NCBI RefSeq assembly: GCF_032854445.1
Contig: NC_088305.1
Location: 31,087,645 to 31,151,644 of the forward strand
Direction: 5' to 3'
Length of the DNA: 64,000 bases
Source: Liolophura sinensis
Taxonomy: Eukaryota > Mollusca > Polyplacophora > Chitonida > Chitonidae
Positions 31,885-43,900 of the stretch are shown in pieces. Position 1 is the first letter of the stretch. Each line of letters starts with the position of its first letter. The position numbers and the translations under genes were made by a program. Below the pieces are notes generated by a model. It was given only the letters and a program-made list of their open reading frames with translations, was not told the origin of the DNA and searched no databases.

Positions 31885-32690
31885 AGCAGAGCTGGGTGCA
31901 TCATTTATGACAAGCGGTGCAAAGTAAATCATGTGCATCTCTTATGACAAGCAATTCACAGAAAATAGTGCAGCATCCATGACAAAATCCTGTGCAACAC
32001 TCTTGACAAACAGTGCACAGCATATCATATGCAGCACTCATGACAAGCAGTTCACAGAAAATAGTGCAACATCCATGATAAGCAGTGCAGAGTAAAACAT
32101 GTGCAACATTTATGACAAGACAAGCACTGCACTGTAAATCGTGTGCAACACTCATGACAAGAAACACTCATGACAAGTAGTGCACAACAAATCATGTACA
32201 ACACTCATGACAAGAAACACTCATGACAAGCAGTGCACAACAAATCATGTACAACACTCATGACAAGCAGTGCACAACAAATCATGTACAATCACTCATG
32301 ACAAGAAACACTCCTGAGAGGCAGTGCAAAACAAATCATGACAACACTCATGACAAGCAGTGCACAACAAATCATGTACAACACTCATGACAAGAAACAC
32401 TCATGAGAAGCAGTGCACAATAAATCATGACAACACTGATGACAAGCAGTGCACAACAAATCATGTACAACACCCATGACAAGAAACACTGATGACAAGC
32501 AGTGCACAACAAATCATGACAACACTCATGGCAAGCAGTGCACAACAAATCATGTACAACACTCATGACAAGCAGTGCACAACAAATCATGTACAACACT
32601 CATGACAAGCAGTGCACAACAAATCATGTACAACACTCATGACAAGCAGTGCACAACAAATCATGTACAACACTCATGCCACTTTAAATG
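31885..32690. repeat. 37-bp satellite, about 21 units
   Basis: The unit is actcatgacaagcagtgcac followed by aacaaatcatgtacaac, with shortened variants lacking gt/ac pieces. Confidence 0.92.
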
Positions 32691-33119
32691 AACAACACTC
32701 AATCATGATGAAAAAAGGTTGAAGAAGACTACAGCGTGTCAATATAAATCAATGACATGCATATAGTTAATAGGCTTATGATAAGATCTGTCATCCATTA
32801 AGTCAGACAGGGTAGTGGTGTATATGCACTTGTTGGCAAATGTGGAGGTGGAAGTGGCGAGCCAAACTGTCGACCTTAATGCACAGTGCATACACTTAAA
32901 GTCTATATCACATGCATACACGTATTATGAATCTGACATCTGAATAATTTATCTATAATACTATATACCGACACGATAACATAATTAAGACTACAAGTAC
33001 ATGTATGTATAGCCATTGCACTACACTGTTTATAGTCACATTAAATAATGTCATACACTTTGTTAAAGGTTATCCACAGTTAATGTGTAGCTCTATACCT
33101 AACCCAGGAAATGCAGACC

Positions 33120-33660
33120 GCACCAACTTGACACATACATGTACATGCAGAATTGCATGTACTTTCATACTTTTTCTGCAGCTCAGTGTTCACATTTCCC
33201 TTGCTATGATATCCAATACAAGCAATCCTCCAAAAAGCTCTCTCATACATGCACTTGTCACATACATGTACCTGTCACACACATGTACCTGTCACACAGA
33301 TGTACTTGTCACACACACATACTTGTCACATATGTACTTGTCACATTCATGTACATGTACTTGTCACATACATATACCTGTCACACACATGTACCTGTCA
33401 CACAGATGTACTTGTCACACAAATGTACTTGTCGCACACACATACTTGTGACACATGTACTTGTCACATTCATGTACATGTACTTGTCACATGCATGTAC
33501 CTGTCACACACATGTACCTGTCACACAGATCTACTTGTCACATACATGTACTTGTCACATACATGTACTTGTCACACACATGTACTTGTCACATACATGT
33601 ACTTGTCACATACGTGTACTTGTACTTGACACATACATGCACATGTACAACTACATGTAC
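33120..33660. repeat. 17/18-bp satellite, about 30 units
   Basis: Units of acttgtcacatacatgt type, with an occasional extra acatgt. The repeated open frames on both strands are by-products. Confidence 0.92.
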
Positions 33661-33987
33661 TTTGGAAATATAAAAATGGACAGCTACATGTAGTGGAACA
33701 AAAACTACTGAATCTTAAAAAGTGACACATTTTGCTTGAATGTATTTGATTCATCCACCTTATATCGCCACTTTATAATAAATTATTTTTCTTATCAGAA
33801 AAACTAACTTAAATGTTCGCACAGATTGCACTTTCAGAAGCGCATAAAACCCTTACAATAATAATCAGTTACTATCAGTATCATTTTAAGGCCTGTGTGT
33901 GCTTTTGAAAGTGCATTTTCAAACTTTCAGTGTAATATTTCAGGTTGATGCATATCAGGGCATATACATGTAGGTTTCAAAAGTTTC

Positions 33988-34230
33988 AGGGGTCTAGGTG
34001 GCACAGAAGGCCTGCCTTTTGAGCTGGGATACAAATCCCGACCCCCATCCCCACTTTTTCTTCCTACTACCAAATTTTACAGTCACAAAAGCCAGAAAGA
34101 TGACTGGGGACAAAGGAATTCTGACAGTTCCTTGCCCTTGTTCAAGACTGATCCAATACCCCTTGTGTATTATTGACTCAAAGATAAGCCCAGCTCTCAT
34201 TCTTACATCTTTTAATGCCGATCTGTCCTT
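33988..34230 (+). mobile_element. Possible diverged tRNA-derived SINE
   Basis: ggggtctaggtggcacagaa, then gctgggatacaaatcccgac looks like a tRNA-derived head with A- and B-box remnants. No second copy in the window confirms it. Confidence 0.3.
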
Positions 34231-35420
34231 GACCCACCCATCCCGGATATTTGTATCACTTACATATGTGTTCTTCGCTCAACTCTCAAATGATGCAGTA
34301 AACAGCATGTAGACAAAGACAATCACCATGATGTAAACAGATACCAACAGGCAATATTCAGGACATTACAGACAAGAACAGATACCATCACCATAAAGCC
34401 ATACAGACACAGTTATAGGAGCTACATGTACAGGTATTAGAGTTGTGCCTGCTGTGGTTATCAATGACTGCGCAGATGGGCTGCACACAGGGGCACTACT
34501 GGAAGAGTCTAAATCTAATGTAGCACAAAAGGCAAGGCCATATATCAAATAACAAATGAAATACACCGTATACGATTATAAAACATTAATTACTGTGAAT
34601 GTTTTTATCCTATACATCTCCTACTAATTCAGCTAAGCATCCTTCAAAAAGTCTTCGTTGATCGAATCAACCTGAACATATCAGAAGAAATAGGGTCAGT
34701 CAGTGAAAATATGTATTTCTTTCATTTTATTCTGGCTTGTGAAAAACACATCGATTTTAAAAAAACATAAACAGAGGGAGAAAACTGGAAAATGACATAC
34801 GCACAATCTTATAAAAACTTATAATCAGGAGGATCAGTCAGGTCACAAACAACAAACATATTCTTCATGATGGTCTTGGTTCAAATAGTTTCAGTAACAA
34901 GATACTTTTAGTCAATACACAGCATACATCAACAAGTAATAACCAAACAGTAAGTCCTGGTAATTAGTAGCAAAATTAATTGTAACTGGTCCAGGGCATT
35001 ATGTTTTTGTAGCTTTTGCCATCACTGGTTGAATGAAATTGTAGTATGTTGCTGTGTTGATATTAAATATATCGGCAATGAAACAGGATGTATGGGGCAT
35101 AATAAAACCATATATTCATACATGACACATTTAGACACCCACAAAATCTTTATGAGACAATACCCTATTACACTTTTATCACATTTAGTAGTTTATTACA
35201 AGTGAAATTGTAGCAAATAGTGACAGGCAACAGCAGCTTTTATAACAGCAGGTCTTTTGCTAGTCTTAGTACACGGACATGTCTTGAGAAATATTTTGAT
35301 ACGCCATATACATTCATGGCTGCGATACTTCTATTCATAGGATTCTCTACACTGAGAAATGATACATGACCAGATTACCCTTACAAAGTTACATGTATGT
35401 GTGGCGATGGGAGAGGAGAT
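34231..35420. other. Probable intron of cytochrome b561, no gene seen
   Basis: AT-rich sequence with no coding signal on either strand. Confidence 0.45.
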
Positions 35421-35433
35421 GTTACAATGTGGA

Positions 35434-35767
35434 GTGAGTGAGTGCTTCGGGTTTAACGTTGTACTTAACAATGTTTCAGTCATATGACGATGAAGGAATC
35501 CTTAGAATGCATGTAATGTACCTCCTTGTCGCAGGACGGATTTCCACCGCTCTTTTATCTAGTGCTGCTTCACTAAGGCTTACCGAAGGCAAGTAAACCG
35601 GCCGCCCGAGCCATTATACTGATATGGGTCAACCAGTAGTTGCACTATCCCTTGCTGAATGCTGCAACTTCCTCTTTTAAAGTCTTAGGTGTGACTCGAC
35701 CCAGAATTGACCCTGGATCTACCGCTCCTGAAGCAGACGCTCTACCAAGTGTGCTAGCAGGGCCGGT
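35434..35767 (-). mobile_element. tRNA-derived SINE (family 2), full copy with target-site duplication
   Basis: Same family and orientation as 24471-24819. The direct repeat ttacaatgtgga flanks both ends (about 35422-35433 and 35768-35779), marking the insertion precisely. Confidence 0.85.
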
Positions 35768-36404
35768 TTACAATGTGGATATGAACCAGCTAGAGGTACA
35801 TGTATCATATATGCAGTATGTAAATGTAGGTCAAAGTGGTGTGCCTATTTGCACTGCAATCTGTTCATTACTGCAACAGAGAATGGCTAAATTTCTAATC
35901 TGAGGTTGAGGAGCCATGAATATCAAATCAAAATATCAAAAAGGGAAACAAAAATATTTCTCAACTTACAAGTCAGTATACTCAAACTCATTAGCAAAAA
36001 AATCACTGGTGGCAAAGTTTACTAATTAAAGAGCAGGACAGCTGTCACGTTTCACATTTACACATGAGTCATAACCAAGCCACAATTATTTATTTATTTA
36101 TCTGATTAGTTTTTATAAACAGTCAGTTCTACACATATTTTTTAACATTACTGCCATAAATTACTGCTACAAATTATCATCAGTCGTACACAAATTATTA
36201 CATTAACTCAATAACTCTATTTACATAAAGCCTTCTACCAACCAAATGCAGGTCTTGCATGCCATTATAATATATCATGTTATGTTGACTGTGGATGTTT
36301 CAAATACCTAACAGATGTTTTTGTGATGTTTGTTGACAGTAACTGTAATGTATAAAATAAACACCCGCACAACAGATCAATGTGCCAATATGCTCAGATT
36401 CATT

Positions 36405-36668
36405 GGGATTTTCTGGCTGAGGTGGATAGCATGCCAGTACAGTCCAATGACCCACAAGCCTATCTCCAATGCAGTCACTGTGAGTTCAAACCCAGCTTAT
36501 GCTAGCTTCCCCTCTGCCCATATGGGCGGAAGGTCTGCAAGCAACATGTGGATGGTCATGGGTTTCCCCTAGGCTCTGCAAGGCCCACCATAATGCTGGC
36601 CGCTGTCATGTACGTGAAAGCTTCTTGAGTACAGCGTAAAACAATCATCAAATTAAAAAAAAAAAATC
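36405..36668 (+). mobile_element. tRNA-derived SINE (family 1), diverged full copy
   Basis: ggctgaggtggatagcatgc, gtcactgtgagttcaaaccc, gatggtcatgggtttcccct and ccataatgctggccgctgtc follow the SINE in order, ending in an A-rich tail. More diverged than the copy at 58.8 kb. Confidence 0.8.
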
Positions 36669-37095
36669 ATTGGCATTTTCAACTGATGTATTTCTGGGGG
36701 CTTACCACAAGATACCACAAGGAAAAAATTACATGGTTTCTTAAATTCACATGCAATAAGGTAATGTGCTACGACAAAGTGAGTAAATTAAAATTAAAAA
36801 AGGGAAAATTACTTGAATGGCAGGTACCGGAAGGTGGAAAAGCAAGGCTGGAATGAGATGCCGAGTTTGGATAAATTAATTTCCACGCCGCCAGAAATAG
36901 CATATTGTTGCTAGGCTCACAATAATGACGATATTTCAATCAATATGTTAAGACGGCTGACACTAGCTGGAGAACATCATTCCCGATTCATTATGTAGGG
37001 CCACAGCATCTTGTTTTCAATTTCGCTTTCCTAAACAAAGCGACTGTTTTGTAATCACCAGCCCAGCGCACGTACGCATCGGCACACATACTCAC

Positions 37096-37200
37096 CAAAT
37101 GGTCTCCGCCACAAACTGCTGCTGTTGACTCTCGCTGAAAGCTAATATCGCAATCGCTTGTCCACGATACGCTCCACCATATGCTCTCTCTCTTGTCACT
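37096..37200 (-). other. Possible untranslated first exon of cytochrome b561
   Basis: On the minus strand a strong donor (GACCATTTG/GTGAGTATG) lies at 37095/37096, preceded by sequence richer in G+C than its surroundings and without a long reading frame. It is the best candidate I see for a first exon spliced to the acceptor at 22660, which would make intron 1 about 14 kb. The upstream limit is a guess; transcript data would settle it. Confidence 0.3.
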
Positions 37201-37958
37201 CTGCAGCTTGTTTCAGACGATCGATTTGACAGGAGAGTTCTACATCCTCATTAACACAGGCTATACAGATCGATAAAACTAAAGGGGTAAAGGACTAGAA
37301 TTTGCATATTCTGTTGAAAATGTGAAAAGATGTGCAACGAAGAGATAATTGTTGGCCGCCGTTTTCTGTCATTTATTTATTATTTGTTTTTTGAGTTACT
37401 GGAACATTATATTTATCTTTAATTGCATTTAAATCTGAGTAGAAATTAATTTACCTTGGTGGAAACTCAATTTAAAAAAAAATTTGGATGATCAATCAAA
37501 TAAATTGTAACAAAAAGTGACACTAGCAGGCCTACCACGAAGCATACTATTTCAACTGAATATCAATAATAAGTAGGCCTAATTAAGGTGTGTTGATTTT
37601 AAATAAGTGTACATTTTTTAAAAAATTAAGTCGTTCTTATGTTTGTGTTTGAAAAAAATTGTCCTTGAGTTTTTCGTAAGCTGTTTTCTTTAATATGTCT
37701 GCGTACTGATTTGCCGATTAACTGATAAAAATCTGTCTACAAAGGTACCGGTACTATAGGTACCGTGTGCTCAAAGGGAGATAACCGTCACACGATTACT
37801 AAACTTGTCATGATCGACTAGACAGGTCTGCCATCGTCAACCCGCTGCGCGCGGCTCCCTGGAGTGCGCGCGTGGATATCACCCTAATATTTACAAGAGA
37901 AGGAAGTTGCGGCTTCCACAATTTCGGTTTTAAGTGCATATTTTTAGATAGTCACAAG
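37201..37958. promoter_or_regulatory. Probable bidirectional promoter region between cytochrome b561 and aldo-keto reductase
   Basis: The putative first exon of the minus-strand gene and the ATG of the plus-strand gene lie head to head with about 760 bases between them. The part near 37840-37875 is rich in CpG (for example ctgcgcgcggctccctgg) against an AT-rich background. No convincing TATA box was seen. The bidirectional reading depends on the uncertain exon at 37.1 kb. Confidence 0.3.
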
Positions 37959-40900
37959 ATGAAGCACGTGATGTTGAATCCGTCAAAAACGTCAATGCCT
38001 CTTATTGGCTGTAAGTCAACGAACGTCGGTTTGTTGTTTGAAAACGAAAATGTCTGTCGAATGATGAACGGCGAACATACATGTGTTGTGTAGGCCTACC
38101 AGGGTGCAGGTCAAAACGCCCCCTACCATAGCGCCCGCTCGTTTTGGTCAAAAGCATTGTTGTGCGTTAGCCGATATATAAGTGGGTAAAAATAACTCCC
38201 AGATCACTTAGAAACAATAATGCATGCATAAATCAGAAAAATGAACGTGTTGCATCTTTGTTAACACATGATAGACTTTCTGTACGTGAAGGGCCTTCTC
38301 CTTTTGTATTGCCAAGGGTTATCTTGCGGAGGGTTTTTTGCAAGGGAGACAACTAAACAGTTGATGAAGAACTCAACTCAGATGTCATCCTGGCTCAGCG
38401 GGGGGCATTAGTAGCGACTGATGAACATATTTTCACAGGTTTTACTCTCAAACTCTGTTTATAATCAGAACCGGTTCTTCTGACTCTCATATCTAAAAAT
38501 GGCAAAAATAATCCAACACTGTCATACTAAAGTGAAATATTCTTGACTTTACTGCAAACACGAATCAAGACAGAAAATCAAAATAAATGACAGCCGGTAT
38601 TCTACGTATAAAAGCCTTCAACAATTTCATAAGTGAAAACAGAAAAAAAAAGATGAATGAGCAATGTATATTATAACTTCTTATTTATGGCAAACGTAAC
38701 TCTTATATGAATTGTAAAGTAAATTCCCATTCTTGATTACAGTCAAGAACAGTATAGAAAGGCTTCTATATAAATAAGGCACAAAAGGGGGCTGGGAAAA
38801 GTGGATTAATAATAGGGGGCAGTCATGAAACAATACCTGAACACATACCTTGAGAATGTCGTCCTCACTTTTGGCTTTGATTAACCTATCGATAGCGTCA
38901 ATATCAAAAGAAAAGAAAAGACATAAAAATAAACTAGAGCATGTTGTTACTGTGCCCTTTATAAGCACAAGAAAACAGCTTTTCACCACTCCAGTCCTAG
39001 ATGTCGTACGTAGAATACCCATGCCGCTCTCTGCACATTTCCTTATGGTGGGATATTTTCGTTGTCTATGCGTTGTCTGCAGTTTGGAAGGGAGAGGAAG
39101 AGAACATGCTCTTCAGTGCGATGACTGTGATAGATGGCAAAATGCACGCCAGGTAATGAAATGATAATTAAGTATAAGTAATTCATTTTGTGTTCGGTTT
39201 CTTGGTCATAAATCTAAACATCAGCAATTAAATGTACATTTAACAAATTAAAATAAATTTTTCTCTCTTTTGTTTTTTTTTTTTTTTTTGGATATGACCG
39301 TGCAAGAGTACCAAATTTTGAACAGACAACTGGAGACACAGTGGAGGTGCAGCGAATGTTGCAATACCCAGACAACTATTTCTGAACCTCTCCCTTATTT
39401 CGAATTGTCTGCAGCAGTTTTTGAAAGTAGAAGGAATAGTGAGGAACAACAAACAAACAACATTTTTTCGAAATTGAGCAAGCCGGTTTTGAATGGCCAG
39501 AAGAGCACACAGAGGAGTAAGTTTCTCTCATTTAGAACAAACAAAAAATTATTGTTTCACTTTCAGTTCAGAAAAAAGTTTCGTAGCACGTGCTCTATAT
39601 TTTGCTTTATTTGTATTTTCAGCAACGTTGTCGGCCCGATGCCATCTCCTATTGATGATATCATTACAGGAGAGGTCACCTACCACTTGATGGCCGATGG
39701 GTTGCAGAAGGGAAAAGAAAACTAGTGGAAAGCACGGGGTTTTCATATGTTGTAAAGGTATGCAGGCATGAATATTACTGAAATTAAATAAATTCAATTC
39801 TCTTTTTACAGGAGCGAAAAGTATTGACAGTGTATTTGGTGTGCAGTGTGCGTAATAAACATACGCACTGTCTTTGCCACTGTCTTAGATAAAGAGGACA
39901 TGTATTCTAAGGTAAAAAACACCCACATCCATCCCGCCTGTCATGGTCTCTTTGCTGCCACGGAGGCAGCAAGAAGGGTACTTACCTGTTTATCCATATA
40001 TACATGTATATAAGTTAAGTTTTAGTTACAGTAAAGTGAAGTAGTCTTACATGAATAACAGCATGGACTAATCATTTACATTTGAATTGCAGAATATGGC
40101 AGGAGAAGGCATCTTCCAATCAACATCTACCATTGTGGAAGAGGTCATCGCCGAGAATGTTGATGACAGAGAACCCTGTCCATCTTTGTCTGCTCTGTGA
40201 AATCTTATAAGGAGGGTGAACCGCGCCTGACAATATATGAGGCCGGCGGAGCCCAAGGATCTGGATTTTGAGGTATATAAAGCTTTCTTCTGTTCTATTT
40301 TTGTGTTTTATTATTTATTAGAAATGTTATGCCAATAGAAATTCTTTCAGTTATATCAATTGATTCTGTATTAATTTGTATGGTCTTTTCTGGATCTCAG
40401 AAGACTGCGTTCCGGAGGACTTTCTCCAAAGTGATATCAGAGTGGGAAACTTCCCCCATCTCCTCTTCTACACCAGAGAACAGCTCAGTTTATTAGGAAG
40501 ATGCAGGCCATGGTACATGGATAATACGTTATCCATGTACCATGAATAACGTTTACGGTCTCTTGAAAGCTGGGTGTGACGCCAAGCAAGTTCCACTCGC
40601 ATTCGCCTTGATGTCGAGAAAGAGGAGGATACACTACAAGAAGGTATGTATAGTCTCTGAATATCTTGTGCACCACCGCATTATTTTATTATTAAACAAC
40701 TAAACGTGACATTGTAAACCTTCCAAGTCTAATTTTAATATTTTGCTACTATCATTTCAGATATTCAGATGAGGCATTGAATGTCACCGGGAATGAAACC
40801 CAAGGCTGGAGTGGCTGACTTTGAGGCTGGTATATGGACTGGTTTCTGGGAGGGTGTTTCCCAATGCCAAAGTGAGAGGCTGCTTGTTTCACTGGAACCA

Positions 40901-43900
40901 AGCCACCTTCAGGAAGAAGCTTGGACTTGAAGTCGCCTACAGATGTCAGGATGCCAAACTGCAAACTAATCAGAAAAGTTATGCCCTTTCCATATCTCCC
41001 TGCTGAATACACACCAACTTATGGAATTGATGGCGTACGTGGACACTACGTGGATGTCGAGTTTGGTGTGGCCCATACCATCATGGACTGTGGACACTAC
41101 GTGGATGTCGAGTTTGGTGTGGCCCAGGTGATCATGGGCTGTGTGGACACTACGTGGATGTTGAGTTCGGTGTGGCACAGACGATCATGGACTGTGTGGA
41201 CACTACGTGGATGTTGAGTTTGGTGTGGCCCATACCATCAGGGACTGTGGGCACTACGTGGATGTTGAGTTTGGTGTGGCCCATACAATCATGGACTATG
41301 TGGAGGCTATGTGGATGTTGAGTTTGGTGTGGCCCACACGATCATGGAGTATGTGGAGGCTGTGTGGATGCTGAGTTCGGTTTGGCCCAGATGATCACGG
41401 ACTGTGGACACTACGTGGATGTTGAGTTCGGTGTGGCCCATACCATCATTGAGTATGTTTGGACAGAGCGTGCAAACTTTATGCTGATTGATGTTTATTG
41501 ATCTGCTTGTCATTATTATTTATTGCACATGGGCTATGCGTCTTGAAATAAAGTGCGGTGCATTCTTATAAAATCTTGCGTTAGCATTTAATGATTCACA
41601 ATGGCTCTAAAAGGAAGGGATCGGGCTGGGTTTCCTCCCTTGTGAGGAGCTCTTCGCAAGCTGCAACATACTCACACCATGTGTTTCATCTCTTGTTGTT
41701 TCTGGGTGATCGGGGGAGTTATTTTTACCCTTTTATATCGGCTATCCCACAACAATGCCTTGGTAGGCATTTTGACCAAAACTAGCAGGCATTCTGCCTA
41801 GCAGGCGTTATGGTAGCAGGCATTTTGGCTAGCCGGCATTATGGTAGTGGGCATTTTGGCTAGCAGGCGTTTTGGCTAGCGGGCATTTTGGCTAGCGGGC
41901 ATTTTGACTAGCGGGCGTGTTGACCTACATTCGCCTGCTTTACATGCATGCACATGTCTGTTTTGGTCTTGTCTGTTTTAGACTTTTCTGTTTTAGTCTT
42001 GTCTTTTACTAAAATATTCTGAACATTCAAGTTAATTGCTTTCTTACGTTGCACCTCGATACATGACGCTTGTAGGTGAATACATTATCATATATTCCAT
42101 GCACTTTTATTTTTATAGTAACTAGTCACTACAGAAGAATTTTCAAGTAGTTTCAAAACAGTACTTATTGCAATCATTAATTTATTATGATCTTTTCTGA
42201 TGACAGCTATTATATTATTATGCAACATTTGAAAATATACTGTAATTGCTTTTAACATTCTTCGAAAAATGTCCACATTTAGGGGGAAATAAAAATCGTA
42301 TTGGCTTACCATAATATTTCTTCTTTCAGTGGCATTTTAGAAGCTGGGTTGGATAACATAAGACATATATAGTTCACAATTATTAACTTCTTTTTATTAA
42401 GTGAGCGACATTTCGGTATACCCTAAATTCTCTAAAATTTCGTCCATGCCTAAACTGCTCGTTTTCCCAGATTCTGGGAGTTGTATTGATTTTAGAAAGG
42501 TGCTGTGATGGGTGTCTGGAAGGTAGGATGATATCTTACTGGGAAAGTGTAAATTTGAGCACCAGAAATAATATCTCATGACATTGATTTACCTCTAAAA
42601 ATGCTCTTTTCTTGTCAGAGTGTTAGGTTCTTTAGGGTAGATACTTATACTGTTATCATACATTTATGATCATGATTTATTGTTTTAAATTTAACATGTA
42701 TTTTCAGTTGGCACATTTAAGATCCGTGGTGCAGAGCTTGTACATAGCTGCCTGGATGCTGCTCTAGGGGCCAGCTACAGATCAGTTGGTATGTGAGAGG
42801 TTGGGTAACTCTGTCATACTATAGGTCATGTACTGTGTCATAGCTGCCTGGATGCTGCTCTAGGGGCCAGCTACAGATCAGTTGGTATGTGAGAGGTTGG
42901 GTAACTCTGTCAGTCTACAGGTCATGTACTGCGTCATAGCTGCCTGGATGCTGCTCTAGGGGCCAGCTACAGATCAGTTGGTATGTGAGAGGTTGGGTAA
43001 CTCTGTCAGCCTATAGGTCATGTACTGTGTCTTTATCACACCTTTAAATTCTTATTTCATTTTTGTTTAAAGAGCTACTTCAGTGTCAAAACCAAGATGA
43101 AATGATAATGATAGAAATACTCTGAATTGCTTTCCTTAATTATTAAAAAAAGGCAGTGTATTATTAACACCAATATTGTATATTTCGGAGTAAAATGTAG
43201 AAACAAAAATTTTTAAGCACGGAAAGATTACTCATTGCTGTGACGGTGAAAAGGAGGTGTCTTAGTGTGACTGTTAAGGAGCATTCTTATTGGGAATGGT
43301 TTTCTTTTAAAAAGGGTAAGACTTCTTTCAAATACTACTTTTATTCTCAGCACTCAGGACAACATTTGACTTGTCATGGTAAAACCTTCAGAAATAAAAT
43401 TGAAATGAAACAGACATGACAAACATGACAGGGGGCACAGTATGATACTGCTAACAAAATGAAACGAAAGTTTGAATCATCAAAGTTTGATTGTCTTAAT
43501 GGTTGGATGAGAATGAAAGAAACGGTAAATGGGAAAGTGATTCTGAAATGGCAAGCATAATGGGCGACTGTCAAACTTACCCAAGCCACTGCCACTTACT
43601 CTCCTGGCGAATGCAGTTTCTAACAACTTCTTCTCGGATTCACAGTATTTGGATACATATCAGGAAATAACAGGATAATAATGAAGTGATTAGTCTGATG
43701 AATGAAGGATAGCAGTGAAGAAGAGTGTCAGTCAAAATAATACACATATTCTAATACAATTGCTACAAATGTTGCTGTATTTTCAAATGCTGTTGACGTC
43801 GTTCTGTCATAATTACCCTTATCACCGTCATTTTTAACGCCTGATTCAATGTTATGTAAGAAATATCACATCACACCAGGAAAGTTTTACAGACGATCCC

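Larger units (their letters stand above)
38107..41927 (+). mobile_element. Decayed Mutator-like (MULE) DNA transposon inserted in aldo-keto reductase intron 1
   Basis: Both ends carry long, diverged terminal inverted repeats. The left part 38107-38370 (aggtcaaaacgccccctacc, agccgatatataagtgggta) is answered in reverse at 41620-41927 (ggtaggcattttgaccaaaa, tacccttttatatcggctat). Between them lie transposase remnants on the plus strand. Near 39080-39380 is a Cys-rich PHD-like finger (CVVCSLEGRGREHALQCDDC and, later, WRCSECC). Near 39640-39960 is a FLYWCH-type zinc finger ending HTHCLCH and THIHPACHGLFAATEAARR. Near 40090-41010 are MULE-type blocks (AGEGIFQSTSTIVEEV, FYTREQLSLLGRC, VFPNAKVRGCLFHWNQA). 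Frames are interrupted in several places, so it is dead. Target-site duplications are not clear. Confidence 0.8.

Noticed and set aside
38107-41927. Target-site duplication of the MULE
   Set aside because: Flanking bases on the two sides do not give a convincing 8-10-base direct repeat; it has decayed or the ends are off by a few bases.
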